Below, one piece after another: positions 17,337 through 27,459 of a DNA stretch of 64,000 bases (positions are counted from its first letter, which is position 1; each line of letters opens with the position of its first letter). Both the position numbers and the translations under genes were made by a program. The DNA lies in the NCBI GenBank assembly GCA_035559595.1, contig DATMBF010000013.1, positions 1 through 64,000 on the forward strand, in the 5' to 3' direction. The notes under the pieces are model-generated. The model saw only the letters and a list, made by a program, of their open reading frames with translations, was not told the origin of the DNA and did not search any database. This DNA comes from DATMBF01 sp035559595 (GTDB taxonomy: Bacteria; Bacteroidota; Ignavibacteria; UBA10030).

Positions 17337-19787
17337 ATGAACCGTTTCCCGTTATTCCTCCACACCGTATTATTTTTGACAGGATTCTCCCTTTCTCAAG
17401 CCCAAACACAGTCGATCATCTCCCGTGTGAATATCCCCGCGGCGCTCGAGAGCCGTCCCCTTGCCATCAGTGTCGATCTCACCCAAAACACCGGTATTCT
17501 CCGTGTGGTCATTGCCTATCGCAGGTTTGGACAGAGTGAATTTACAGAACAGGAGATGCTCCTTGCAGGTCGAACCGCCACCGTGACAATTCCTGGCGAG
17601 ACTGTTGCCCCGCCACACTTGGAGTATTACGTACGCGTGGAACTTGAGGGGAACCGCACAGAAACCTACCCACTTCAGAATGCCGACGGGAACCCCGAGC
17701 GAATTCCGGTTCGCGGGATCAATCCCAAAGATCTTGAAGTCCGGATGCTGAGCCCACAAACGGGGGAAACAGTTGCGCTTGAAGATCTCGTTATCGCGGT
17801 CTCGCTATTCTACACAAGCGATGCCGTGAATCGAGAAGCGACACGGCTCTATCTTGACGGTGTAGACGTGACTGCAGAAGCAGTGCTCTCGGAGGACATC
17901 CTTCTCTACTCTCCGAGAAACTTTCCCCGCCCCCTCAACCTTGGCGCTCATTTCATTCGAGTGGAGCTTCGCGATACCACCGGTGCACTCTACCATACAG
18001 TCGAACGGAGCTTTAACCTCTCGACGACTTTAGCTATTGCTGAAGCGCAGGCACGAGTTCAATTGGGGCTCAACGGCCAGCTGGAGTATCGCAACGAGGA
18101 TGTTGGGGGACTCCCAACGGTCACCTATGCGCGCGGCGACCTGCGTGGAACGGGAACCTGGGGCGCATTGAACTTCGGTACAACAATCCACCTCGACAAT
18201 CAGGATAAGCCGGAACGCCAGCCGCAGAACCGCTATCTCATTTACGGAGAAACAAGTTTTCTGCGCCTTCAGTACGGCGATGCTTACCCGAGGTTCCCGA
18301 GCTTGATTGTGAGCGGAAAACGGGTTCGGGGTCTCTCGGCCAATCTTGCCTTGGGCTTTTTCAATCTCGATGTTTCGTTCGGAGAAACAAAACGGGCAAT
18401 CGAAGGAATTATTTTGAGGGACACGGTTTTTGCAGACAGTTCCGCCGTTAATGCTCGGCCAAAGACGAGCGTCTTTAAAGGCCCAAGCTTTTTCGAGTAC
18501 ACTCTCTTCAGTCAGGGAACGTATCGCCAGAATATCGTGGCGGTGCGGCCGAGCTTCGGGAGCGGCGACAACTTTCAGCTCGGTTTCACCTACATGAAGT
18601 CAAAGGATGATGTCGGCTCAATCAAGTACGGAATACTCCCCACAGAAAACCTTGTCGTTGGCACCGACTTGATGTTTGCCTTCGATGATCAGCGTTTTAA
18701 GTTTGAAACTCAGGCTTCATTGGCGTTGGAAAACAAGGATATTTCCGGGGGGAATTTTTCAGAGTCAGACTACGACTCGCTGTTCCAGGATAATCAGGCA
18801 GGAAGGGATGCCGCAAAGTTAGCGGAGAACTTCATCACGGTCAACGAAAACCTTTTCCCCACGAATCCTGTGGGAACCGGGCTCCCCGGGGTTGCGCTGG
18901 AAGCCAATCTCACGCTCAATTATATCAACAATTACATTCTGGCGCAGTTCTTCCGCCGGGGGGCATCGTACAAATCGTACGGCAACGAGTTCGTTCAGAC
19001 GGATATTCAGGGATTCTCGGTGTCGGACCGCATTCGGCTCTTTAACAATCGTGTGCTCTTGAGCATCGCTTACGAACAGAAGGCGGACAACACTGCAGAC
19101 ACGAAGACGGCAACAACAACCTTCTCGAACCTCAACACCTCCGCGAGTATCAACCCCGGACAGGGATGGCCCACCTTCAGCATAGGGTACGGGTCATTCG
19201 GGCGGCTGAGCGATCTGGATGTCCGTAAGCTCGACATAGGAATTCCTGATTCCGCGTCGACAGAGAGACGGAAATCTGCAGATGATGTTACAACAAGAAT
19301 CTTCTTTGGATCATCGTACGACTTCAATCTGGGTGTCCGGCATACGTTCACACTCAGTATTAACTCCTCCTCACGCGAGGACAGGACATTCTACCGACGC
19401 GACCAGACAAATCTTGCTGTTCAGACTGCTCTTGCTTCAACATTCAGAATTCCGCTTCAGACCACAGTTGGATTCGGTATCAACCAAAACGAGAGCTTCA
19501 ACCAACTTTTTAGGGCCAACGGCGCCGACAGCACACTGACTCAGACGACGTTTGACTTCACGTCTGTCGTTGTCGGAGGTCAGTACAGAGTCCTCAACGA
19601 CAGAATGAGAATTGCGGCGGCGGTCTCTCCAACATTCGGCGACCTTACCCGAACGACGATCCAATTTGGTGTTGAGTATGCTGTGGCGGTAAATCACACG
19701 TTCGAATTCTCGCTGAGTTACATTCAGAATAAGAGTCCGCTCAAGAACGATATGATCACCAGTTTGTTCTATCGGTTCAATTTCTGA
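17337..19787 (+). CDS. Outer-membrane beta-barrel-like protein of unknown function
   Basis: 816 residues from the ATG at 17337 (GGGAG just upstream). The signal peptide is ...HTVLFLTGFSLSQAQ. An N-terminal ~230 residues of Ig-like strands (PPHLEYYVRVELEGNRTETY) lead into a long region of alternating amphipathic strands (NFGTTIHLDN, YGDAYPRFPSL, FQLGFTYMKS) that ends with Phe (SLFYRFNF), the usual C-terminal signature of a BAM-inserted barrel. It sits between the FecR and cyclase genes. Could be a transporter or a cell-surface assembly pore; no family name is certain. Confidence 0.65.
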   Translation: MNRFPLFLHTVLFLTGFSLSQAQTQSIISRVNIPAALESRPLAISVDLTQNTGILRVVIAYRRFGQSEFTEQEMLLAGRTATVTIPGETVAPPHLEYYVRVELEGNRTETYPLQNADGNPERIPVRGINPKDLEVRMLSPQTGETVALEDLVIAVSLFYTSDAVNREATRLYLDGVDVTAEAVLSEDILLYSPRNFPRPLNLGAHFIRVELRDTTGALYHTVERSFNLSTTLAIAEAQARVQLGLNGQLEYRNEDVGGLPTVTYARGDLRGTGTWGALNFGTTIHLDNQDKPERQPQNRYLIYGETSFLRLQYGDAYPRFPSLIVSGKRVRGLSANLALGFFNLDVSFGETKRAIEGIILRDTVFADSSAVNARPKTSVFKGPSFFEYTLFSQGTYRQNIVAVRPSFGSGDNFQLGFTYMKSKDDVGSIKYGILPTENLVVGTDLMFAFDDQRFKFETQASLALENKDISGGNFSESDYDSLFQDNQAGRDAAKLAENFITVNENLFPTNPVGTGLPGVALEANLTLNYINNYILAQFFRRGASYKSYGNEFVQTDIQGFSVSDRIRLFNNRVLLSIAYEQKADNTADTKTATTTFSNLNTSASINPGQGWPTFSIGYGSFGRLSDLDVRKLDIGIPDSASTERRKSADDVTTRIFFGSSYDFNLGVRHTFTLSINSSSREDRTFYRRDQTNLAVQTALASTFRIPLQTTVGFGINQNESFNQLFRANGADSTLTQTTFDFTSVVVGGQYRVLNDRMRIAAAVSPTFGDLTRTTIQFGVEYAVAVNHTFEFSLSYIQNKSPLKNDMITSLFYRFNF

Positions 19788-19795
19788 CGCCACCG

Positions 19796-21982
19796 ATGAC
19801 CCTCTACGACTTTAAGAAGAAGTATTTTCCTGTTCTTATCAAGCTCGGTATCAGTACGGGCATTGGTCTCTTTGTTGTCCTTTTTACTCATTTCTTTGAA
19901 ATCGATTTCCTCAGCAAGATCGATCTCCTCACCGTCGACTATCGGTTCCAATCCCGCTATGAGACCGATGGTCCATTGAAAGACCTGATGCGCGCGGGGG
20001 ATGTTGTCATCGTGTCAATCTCCGATGAAGACGGGAAAGCGCTTCCCGTTCCTTTCCCTTTCCCTCGTTCCTATTACGCTCATATTATCGAAAACCTTAA
20101 CCGCGCCGGCGCAGCCGTCATCGCAATCGATATTACCTTCACGACACCCCGCGAGGGGGATGACACGCTTCGCGCTGTACTTCAGAAATACAACAATGTT
20201 GTCCTTGCTGTCAAGGCAGAAGAGGATGTTTCCCGTGGCCTCTACGAGATCCGTTCGCTCGATCAAAACTTCAACAATGTCTTTTTCGACGTGAACAAGA
20301 ACATCGGGGTCGTAAACGTCCTGAAAGATCGTGATGATGTTGTCCGACGCTACACACCGTTGTTCAAGATTCAGGATAATCTCGTTCCCACGCTCGGCGT
20401 CGCTGCCGTCGCGCGGCGCTTTGGGCTAGCGCCAATGAGTCGCGTTGAAGTCACAGACGAAGCTTTTCTCCTGAAAGATCGCGCTATTCCAAAGTTTGAC
20501 GAACGCACCTTCATGCTCAACTACTACGGGCCAGTGCAGACATTCCGCTACGTTCCATTCTCTCAGGTGGTTGACGACGAGAGGTTCTGGACGAAAGACG
20601 AGCTTGAGCTTCAAGAAGAAATTAACACGTTCGACGAGAACATGATGAAGCTCTTTAAGGGCAAGATTGTGTTCATCGGATCGACGATGGCGGAAGAGCG
20701 GGATTACCACTCTGTCTCGGTCGCCAACCCGGCTGATGGAAGTACTATCATGCATGGAGTTGAGATCCACGCCACTGCAGCACAGATGATTTTGGACAAT
20801 GCGTTCGTCTACCGAGCAGATCCAACAATCGAGGTCTCTCTGATCATTGGTCTGTCCATTTTGATCTTCTTTGTGGTCCTTTGGTTCAAGCAAATCAAGT
20901 TACGCTACACATTCATCACTGAAATTGGGGCTGTCATCATCGTGCTTCTGTTTGTCATCGCGGTGGCAGAAGTTGCCCTTCTCGCTTTCTCCAGCGCAAA
21001 CGTTCTGCTCAATTTCATCAATCCCGGCGTTGCGATTGTGCTTTCCTATTTTGGGACGGCGGTGTATCAGTACCTCACCGAGCGGCAGCAAAAAGCGCTT
21101 ATCAAGAATGTGTTCAGTCATTACATCAGCGCCGCAGTGGTCAATGAGCTCGTGGCAAATCCCGACAAAGCAAAGCTTGGCGGCGATCGGCGTGAACTCT
21201 CAGTGTTCTTCTCCGACATCGCAGGTTTCACGTCGATCTCGGAGCGTTTTCATAATCATCCGGAGGGACTGGTAGAATTACTGAACGAGTATCTCGACGA
21301 GATGACGGCTATCGTACTGAAGTTCGGCGGCACGCTCGATAAATACGAGGGAGACGCGATCATGGCGTTTTGGGGAGCGCCCATTCCACAAAAAGATCAT
21401 GCGCTGAGAACCTGTCTGGCTGCTCTCGACATGCAACGGCGACTCGCAGAGCTACGCCCGAAATGGAAGAAGGCCGGCAAACCGGAGCTCGATGTCCGGT
21501 GCGGAATCAACACGGGGATCATGATCGTAGGGAATATGGGGGGGAAAGATCGTTTCGACTATACCGTAATCGGAGACAGCGTGAACCTTGCCTCGCGCCT
21601 CGAAGGGGCAAACAAGCAGTACGGCTCACACATCATGATCAGCGAGTTCACGTACAATCATGTGAAATCGAAGATGCTCGTGCGCGAACTGGATTTGATT
21701 CAAGTGAAGGGCAAGACCGAGCCGGTCAAGGTGTTCGAGCTCCTTGGCCCAACCGATATGGAGATGACAGAGAACCAGAAACAGGCCAATGAGATTTACC
21801 ACGAAGGGTTGAAGCTTTACCGCGATCGCAAGTGGGAAGAGGCAATCGCGTACTTCAATCAGGCCTACCAACTCGACCCCAACTGTCACGTCGCACACAT
21901 TTACGCAGAGCGGGCACAACTCTACCAGATCAACCCGCCTCCAGAAGATTGGAATGGTGTCTTTGTCATGATGACGAAATAG
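19796..21982 (+). CDS. CHASE2-domain class III adenylate cyclase with C-terminal TPR
   Basis: 728 residues. One N-terminal membrane helix (~15-35), a periplasmic CHASE2 sensor (~40-335), three membrane helices (~345-430), then a class III cyclase domain (~465-650). The metal Asp residues are in FSDIAGF and EGDAIMAFWGAP; LDKYEGD supplies the adenine-selecting Lys; DYTVIGDSVNLASRLE holds the transition-state Asn and Arg. A short TPR (WEEAIAYFNQAYQLDPN) closes the chain. It should make cAMP in response to an envelope signal. The start lies 8 bp after the barrel gene's stop, so the two are likely coupled. Confidence 0.9.
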   Translation: MTLYDFKKKYFPVLIKLGISTGIGLFVVLFTHFFEIDFLSKIDLLTVDYRFQSRYETDGPLKDLMRAGDVVIVSISDEDGKALPVPFPFPRSYYAHIIENLNRAGAAVIAIDITFTTPREGDDTLRAVLQKYNNVVLAVKAEEDVSRGLYEIRSLDQNFNNVFFDVNKNIGVVNVLKDRDDVVRRYTPLFKIQDNLVPTLGVAAVARRFGLAPMSRVEVTDEAFLLKDRAIPKFDERTFMLNYYGPVQTFRYVPFSQVVDDERFWTKDELELQEEINTFDENMMKLFKGKIVFIGSTMAEERDYHSVSVANPADGSTIMHGVEIHATAAQMILDNAFVYRADPTIEVSLIIGLSILIFFVVLWFKQIKLRYTFITEIGAVIIVLLFVIAVAEVALLAFSSANVLLNFINPGVAIVLSYFGTAVYQYLTERQQKALIKNVFSHYISAAVVNELVANPDKAKLGGDRRELSVFFSDIAGFTSISERFHNHPEGLVELLNEYLDEMTAIVLKFGGTLDKYEGDAIMAFWGAPIPQKDHALRTCLAALDMQRRLAELRPKWKKAGKPELDVRCGINTGIMIVGNMGGKDRFDYTVIGDSVNLASRLEGANKQYGSHIMISEFTYNHVKSKMLVRELDLIQVKGKTEPVKVFELLGPTDMEMTENQKQANEIYHEGLKLYRDRKWEEAIAYFNQAYQLDPNCHVAHIYAERAQLYQINPPPEDWNGVFVMMTK

Positions 21983-22003
21983 AATTTGCCTTGTAGAAAC
22001 AAG

Positions 22004-22045
22004 AAAGCCGAATCTCGGGTTACGGGATTCGGCTTTGTTTCTTTT
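22004..22045. terminator. Bidirectional terminator between convergent genes
   Basis: Stem AAAGCCGAATC / GATTCGGCTTT with an 11-base loop. T-rich tracts lie on both sides (GTTTCTTTT on plus; TTCTTGTTTC on minus). It separates the cyclase gene from the convergent PorV-like gene. Confidence 0.8.
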
Positions 22046-22056
22046 CTGCGTGTCGT

Positions 22057-23076
22057 TTAGTAGTCGCTCGCCGAGCGGGCGAAGCGATCTTCCTGAAGGA
22101 TCAGTCGAAGAGAAATGCGGTGGGTATTGCCCAGATTCTCTAGAGCGCCGAAACGGGCAAACGAGTAATCGATGTCAAGCTTTCGCAAGTGGACCCCCGC
22201 CCCAACGGTAGGTTGTTTGATGTCGTTATACCCGACCCTGAGCGCCACCGTATTTTGAAAATCGAACTCCAGTCCCACATGCGGGTCAATGCTCACAGGA
22301 CCCACACTTGCTACGGACGCGAATCGTCTGTTTTCAAACCGGAGATCGAGATCAATCGTCGGCGCAAATCGGCCACCGAACAGCTCGATGAAATACGTCG
22401 ACCCAAGTTTGACTGTCGGCGTGACGAGCTCGTTGCGACCCGTGCTCCATGCGACGACAGTCGTCGTGATATCCTGTGCATTCAGCCCAACAAAGAAACC
22501 CGTAAACGGCGAATAGAGCAAACCGACATCGAATCCGATACCGGTTGCCGAGTGCTCTGCAATTCCGCGATGGATGAACTTGAGATTTGCACCGTAAAAG
22601 AGGTTGCCGCTGGATTGCTTTGCGTAGGTCAGATAGAATGCCCAATCTGCTGCATTGAAGGAGCTGATCTTATCGTAGTCCGGCCTGTTGTTATCATCGA
22701 AGAGACCATTCCCGTTCGCATCCACCCAGGCATTTCGAGTATCGAGGATTCCATCAACCCCCAAGCGGAGAATGCTCAACCCAAAGCTCACATCGCTGCC
22801 GTAGGGGACGGCAACCGATGCGAAATCATAGTTGATCAGCTCACCAAACCGCTCGTCGTGCATCACCATGATCTCGGGATAGGCTAATCGAGCAAGAGAG
22901 GCAGGATTCCAGTATCCAGAAGAAGCATCATTCGCAAGTGCGACGTAAGCTCCACCCAATCCGAGTGCGCGCCCACCTACTCCAATAGCCATGAACTCGC
23001 CGGCATATTTTGCCACTGTTTGAGATTGAAGGGAAACAACGGGGAGGAGAAATAACAGCAGGATCGAGCACTTCAC
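22057..23076 (-). CDS. PorV/PorQ-family outer-membrane protein
   Basis: 339 residues with signal ...FLLPVVSLQSQ. The start of the mature chain, GEFMAIGVGGRALGLGGAYVALANDASSGYWNPASLA, is the hallmark of the PorV/PorQ (UPF0164, FadL-like) barrel family (quoted here across two adjacent stretches: GEFMAIGVGGRALGLGG and AYVALANDASSGYWNPA). Proteins of this group help type IX secretion substrates reach the surface, or act as related barrels; which role applies here is not clear. It follows dnaX by six bases on the same strand. Confidence 0.78.
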   Translation of the reverse strand: MKCSILLLFLLPVVSLQSQTVAKYAGEFMAIGVGGRALGLGGAYVALANDASSGYWNPASLARLAYPEIMVMHDERFGELINYDFASVAVPYGSDVSFGLSILRLGVDGILDTRNAWVDANGNGLFDDNNRPDYDKISSFNAADWAFYLTYAKQSSGNLFYGANLKFIHRGIAEHSATGIGFDVGLLYSPFTGFFVGLNAQDITTTVVAWSTGRNELVTPTVKLGSTYFIELFGGRFAPTIDLDLRFENRRFASVASVGPVSIDPHVGLEFDFQNTVALRVGYNDIKQPTVGAGVHLRKLDIDYSFARFGALENLGNTHRISLRLILQEDRFARSASDY

Positions 23077-23082
23077 GCCAAC

Positions 23083-24879
23083 TTACTCCACGCGCTCTGC
23101 GCCCAACTCTCGCTTCAACGCAGCGATCACCGGATGATCGTCATCATTTTCATCATTCTTCGAGGAATGGGTGTCTACAGGTGGCGCTTCTGCCGAGGTC
23201 GATGGGGGCGGTTTACTTGCCGATTTGCGATCGACCACGGGCTCAATGTGCATCTTGATCCCGGTGACTTTAGCAAAGGAATCCACAAGGAAATCTTTGC
23301 TCCGTTTCAGCGTCGAGTAATGGTAGTCATCCGGACATGCGATCCGGAGCGAACCGTTCCTCACGTCAAGGATTTGTGTTTCGCTCAGAACCGTACCCAC
23401 CGAAATCTTTGTCCTTCGCACCTCATCAACCCACTTCTGCCACTGCGCATATGCATCCAGCGCAGAGACGGACTGCAACGGTGGCGTTGAAGCAACTGAC
23501 GGTGTCGCTAACAGCGTGGAGGCCTGCTGTGGTGCCTCGTTCAGAGGTCTGTGGTCCACCGGCGGGGAGGGTCGCATTTGGCCGGATGATGGTTGGGGCG
23601 GATAAACCGATACTGCAGCGGCCGACTTGAGCCTTCCGGCGCTTACCGTTCCTACCACCTTCATCTCCGATCCGGACGGTGTGGAGTCGGCTGCCCGTGT
23701 TGCCGGAGGCGACGCCGGTGTGCCCGAACGTGTTCCGTCCCATCTTTTCTTCAACTCCTCCAACTGCTGGAGGAGGTCCTCAATCCGTACAGAAGATTCC
23801 ATCTTTACCATCTGAAGCAGGCCAATTTCCAGCTTGTAACGAGGTTGAGCCGACCACCGAATTGCCTGCTCGAGATCATGGGTCATCTTCACGAGTCTCA
23901 GGAGATCGTTCTCGCTGAAGAGCTGGGATTCGATTTGATAGCGCTTTTTGTAAGGCTCGGAGGTCTCTATCAACTCTGCTGAGCCGGTGGTCAAAACCAC
24001 CAACATATTCCGGAAATGCTCGGCCAAGCCCCCGATAAACTCTCGCAACTCATAACCCCGATGGGAAAGTTCTTCGACCAACCCGAGCGCTCCCTTGGTA
24101 TCTTTGGATCGTATCAAATCCGTGACGCGGAAATACATCTCCTCGTCAACCATATTGAGCGCTCTCAACACATCGGCTGCCACGATGGGTGTGCCGCAAA
24201 ATGCCACCACCTGATCGAAAATGCTTTGTGAATCCCGCAGCGAACCATCCCCTTTCTTGGCAATAATCGTCAGCGTTTCATCATCAACCTCGATCTTCTC
24301 GCTCTTCGCTATGAGTCTAAGCCGCTCCACCATCTCCGCCACCGAGATTCGCCGAAAGTCAAACCGTTGACATCGAGAGATGATCGTCAAGGGAACCTTA
24401 TGAACTTCTGTCGTCGCGAAAATGAAAATCACATGCGAAGGCGGCTCTTCCAGTGTCTTGAGGAGGGCGTTAAACGCCTCCTTCGTCAGCATATGGACTT
24501 CGTCGATAATGTAGATCTTGAATTTGCCGCGTGACGGTGTGTAGCGAACCGCTTCCCGCAAATTTCGAATTTCCTCTACACCTCGATTCGACGCGCCGTC
24601 GATCTCGATCACATCAAGGCTCCGGCCACCATTGATTTCCGTGCAGGAGTCACAGCTATTGTCAGGATTGAAGTTGGAAGGGGATTTGCAGTTCAGGACC
24701 TTTGCCAGAATGCGAGCTGTTGTCGTCTTCCCGCAGCCACGAGGCCCGCTAAAGAGATACGCGTGAGCAACTCGCTGGGTCTTAATGGCATTCCGAAGAG
24801 TTTCAGTAACATGGGTCTGGCCGACGACCTCTTCGAAAACCATCGGTCGCCATTTGCGTGCCGTAACTTGGTAGGACAT
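23083..24879 (-). CDS. dnaX: DNA polymerase III subunits gamma/tau
   Basis: 598 residues. The clamp-loader ATPase of the replicative polymerase. Walker A is GPRGCGKTT (residues 45-53), Walker B IIDEVHML, sensor 1 IFATTEVHK. Of the four usual zinc ligands, Cys64, Cys76 and Cys79 are present, while the position expected for the fourth is Asp73. Domain III follows, then a Pro/Ser-rich linker (~375-460) and a C-terminal tau-like region. No A-rich frameshift site was noticed. lon lies 75 bp upstream on the same strand. Confidence 0.94.
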   Translation of the reverse strand: MSYQVTARKWRPMVFEEVVGQTHVTETLRNAIKTQRVAHAYLFSGPRGCGKTTTARILAKVLNCKSPSNFNPDNSCDSCTEINGGRSLDVIEIDGASNRGVEEIRNLREAVRYTPSRGKFKIYIIDEVHMLTKEAFNALLKTLEEPPSHVIFIFATTEVHKVPLTIISRCQRFDFRRISVAEMVERLRLIAKSEKIEVDDETLTIIAKKGDGSLRDSQSIFDQVVAFCGTPIVAADVLRALNMVDEEMYFRVTDLIRSKDTKGALGLVEELSHRGYELREFIGGLAEHFRNMLVVLTTGSAELIETSEPYKKRYQIESQLFSENDLLRLVKMTHDLEQAIRWSAQPRYKLEIGLLQMVKMESSVRIEDLLQQLEELKKRWDGTRSGTPASPPATRAADSTPSGSEMKVVGTVSAGRLKSAAAVSVYPPQPSSGQMRPSPPVDHRPLNEAPQQASTLLATPSVASTPPLQSVSALDAYAQWQKWVDEVRRTKISVGTVLSETQILDVRNGSLRIACPDDYHYSTLKRSKDFLVDSFAKVTGIKMHIEPVVDRKSASKPPPSTSAEAPPVDTHSSKNDENDDDHPVIAALKRELGAERVE

Positions 24880-24954
24880 GAAGAGGAAGTTACTGATTAA
24901 AAATCAAAAAGCAAGGTTGTTTGCCAGCGGTGTGATGAATAATAAGTTTGACGG

Positions 24955-27345
24955 CTATTTTTTCTTTTTCGTGTCGAAGACATGCTTCATGGCCTCTTCG
25001 ATGCTGTCAACAGGGAGAATGTTGAGCCCCTCTTTGACCTTATCGGGTATCTCGGCCAGGTCCTTCATATTCTCCTTCGGAATCAACACTGTCTTGATAC
25101 CGCTTCGTTGCGCTGCAAGAAGCTTCTCGTTCAGTCCACCGATCGGAAGCACATTACCACGCAGAGTGATTTCTCCAGTGAGGGCGACATCGTTTCTCGC
25201 TGGGCGACCGCTTGCCGCAGAGACAATTGCCATCGCCATGGTCAATCCTGCAGACGGACCATCTTTTGGGATCGACCCCTCGGGCAGGTGAATGTGAATC
25301 TCTTTCCCCTTGTAGAAGTCCGGGTCCACGCCAAGCTTCTTTGCATTCGATCGGATATAGCTGAGTGCTGCCTGTGCCGATTCCTTCATCACATCTCCCA
25401 ATTGACCCGTCAGCGTCAATCGCTCAGCGCCGCGCATGATGGTCACATCCACATTCAGGATATCCCCGCCAACGCTTGTCCAGGCCAGACCTGTTACCGA
25501 TCCAACGCGTCGCTCTCGCTCTGCCGATTTCTGCCGGAACTTGGGAACACCGAGATATTCTTCGACCTTCGATTCTGTAACCACAACCTTCTTGCGTTTC
25601 GCTAGCGTTCCGTTTTTCCTTTTGAGCAGAACCGTTTCCTTTGCCAGTTTGCGGCAAATGGAGGCGATTTCTCGCTCAAGATTCCGAACTCCCGCTTCCC
25701 GAGTGTATTCCCGAATCACTTTCATGATTGCACCGTCTTCGATCTCAATACTCTTCCCATCCAAACCATGTTCCTTGAATTGCTTCGGGATGATGTGTCG
25801 ACGTGCAATCTCTTTTTTGTCATGATCGAGATAGCCCGGCAGCTCGATGATCTCCATGCGATCTTGAAGTGGTAACGGGATGTTATACCTGACGTTCGCA
25901 GTTGTAATAAACATCACGCTCGAGAGATCGTAGTCGACATCGAGATAATGGTCGTTAAAGGCGTGATTCTGCTCGGGATCCAACACCTCCAGCATCGCTG
26001 CCGACGGATCGCCACGAAAATCCATGCTCATTTTGTCGATTTCGTCAAGCAGCATGACTGGGTTGACGACGCCGGCTCGTTTCATCGACTGGATAATCTT
26101 GCCGGGCATTGAACCGATGTACGTGCGTCGGTGACCACGGATTTCCGCCTCGTCCCGAACGCCGCCAAGCGAGATTCTCACAAACTTCCGGCCAAGCGCG
26201 CGCGCAATGGATTTTGCAAGGGAGGTTTTCCCCACGCCCGGTGGGCCGACAAAGCAGAGGATTTGCCCCCGCATTTCTTTGACAAGATTCAGCACCGCGA
26301 TGTGCTCGAGAATGCGCTCCTTTGGCTTCTCCAAACCAAAGTGATCATCATCGAGAATCTTCTGCACATGGCGGATATCGAGATTATCTTTCGTTCGCTT
26401 GCTCCAGGGGACGGCAATCAACCAATCGAGGTAATTTCGAATGACCGTGAATTCCGGAGACATCGGCGGAGTTTTCTTGAGCTTGTTAAATTCCTCGATT
26501 GCTTTTTCCTGTGCCTCTTTTGGCATCTTTGCCTTCAGAATTTCATCCTTGAGCTTTGCCAACTCCGGTGAAGCCTCATCTTCCCCTAACTCTTCCTGAA
26601 GAATTCGAATTTGCTCTTGAATGAAGAACTTCCGCTGCGACTTCTGAATATTGTCCTGCACCTTCGAATCGATATCGCGCTCGATCTTGAGAATATCCAC
26701 TTCGGTGGCCAGGATCTTCGAAAGTTCGTAGAACTGATCCCGCAGGTTGTAAATCTGGAGAATTCGCTGTTTCACATCCACGCTTTGGATGATGTTCGAA
26801 GCGACGTAGAAGAGCTTTCGCTGTGGTTCTTTGATTCCCTCGTAGGAGACAACTACCTCGGGAGGAACATTTCGGCTTAAGCGCACATACTCATTGAACA
26901 GCGAAGAGGTGCGACGAATGAGCGCATCGAGTTCATGACCGGTCGGGAGTTCCGTACGATTGAGAACGATTTCCGCCTCGAGGAACATCGGATTCGGCAG
27001 GAACCGCTTGGCGCTTGCCTGCACAACCCCATCAACGAGGATTTTCATTAACCCGTTCGGGAGTTTGAGCATCTGCACGATGCGAGCAACTGTTCCATCG
27101 TGATAAACGTCTTCGGGAGATGGCTCATCAACCGAGGGATTCTTTTGTGCAGCAAGAAAGATGTATTTCCCACGCTCCAGCGCCTCATTCGCTGCCCGAA
27201 GAGAGCTTTCCCTTCCGACAAGAACGGGATAAATCATGAAGGGAAAGACCACAACGTCCCGGAGGGGCAGCACCGGAAGAATCTTGGGGATGCTCTCAAC
27301 CGTTTCGACAGCTTTCTCAGTTTTTTGATCAACGTTTTCAGACAT
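24955..27345 (-). CDS. lon: ATP-dependent Lon protease
   Basis: 796 residues from the ATG at 27345 (MSENVDQKTEK); the frame runs 38 codons further upstream but that part crosses the promoter and has no Lon similarity. Order: N-terminal LAN domain (LPVLPLRDVVVFPFMIYPVL), coiled linker, AAA+ module with Walker A GPPGVGKTS and Walker B VMLLDEIDK, then the protease domain with the Ser in KDGPSAGLTMAM and the Lys in GGLNEKLLAA. A cytoplasmic quality-control protease. Confidence 0.96.
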   Translation of the reverse strand: MSENVDQKTEKAVETVESIPKILPVLPLRDVVVFPFMIYPVLVGRESSLRAANEALERGKYIFLAAQKNPSVDEPSPEDVYHDGTVARIVQMLKLPNGLMKILVDGVVQASAKRFLPNPMFLEAEIVLNRTELPTGHELDALIRRTSSLFNEYVRLSRNVPPEVVVSYEGIKEPQRKLFYVASNIIQSVDVKQRILQIYNLRDQFYELSKILATEVDILKIERDIDSKVQDNIQKSQRKFFIQEQIRILQEELGEDEASPELAKLKDEILKAKMPKEAQEKAIEEFNKLKKTPPMSPEFTVIRNYLDWLIAVPWSKRTKDNLDIRHVQKILDDDHFGLEKPKERILEHIAVLNLVKEMRGQILCFVGPPGVGKTSLAKSIARALGRKFVRISLGGVRDEAEIRGHRRTYIGSMPGKIIQSMKRAGVVNPVMLLDEIDKMSMDFRGDPSAAMLEVLDPEQNHAFNDHYLDVDYDLSSVMFITTANVRYNIPLPLQDRMEIIELPGYLDHDKKEIARRHIIPKQFKEHGLDGKSIEIEDGAIMKVIREYTREAGVRNLEREIASICRKLAKETVLLKRKNGTLAKRKKVVVTESKVEEYLGVPKFRQKSAERERRVGSVTGLAWTSVGGDILNVDVTIMRGAERLTLTGQLGDVMKESAQAALSYIRSNAKKLGVDPDFYKGKEIHIHLPEGSIPKDGPSAGLTMAMAIVSAASGRPARNDVALTGEITLRGNVLPIGGLNEKLLAAQRSGIKTVLIPKENMKDLAEIPDKVKEGLNILPVDSIEEAMKHVFDTKKKK

Positions 27346-27428
27346 GGCTTTCGAGAATTCGATTATCGTAGTCAGGGATAGAGAAAAAAAATGGGCGAGA
27401 TGTGCCTCACCCGGAAAGACGTGCAGGA

Positions 27429-27459
27429 TAAATATACCGTTAAATGAAGGGAGAATCAA
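27429..27459 (-). promoter_or_regulatory. Bacteroidota-type promoter for lon
   Basis: On the minus strand: TTG (27459-27457), 20 bases, TATATTTA (27436-27429). The leader to the lon ATG would be about 75 bases. Confidence 0.45.

Noticed and set aside
21966..21983. Palindrome-like TTTGTCATGATGACGAAA at the end of the cyclase gene
   Set aside because: It is coding sequence for the last residues and matches the ATPase palindrome core only partly; likely chance.
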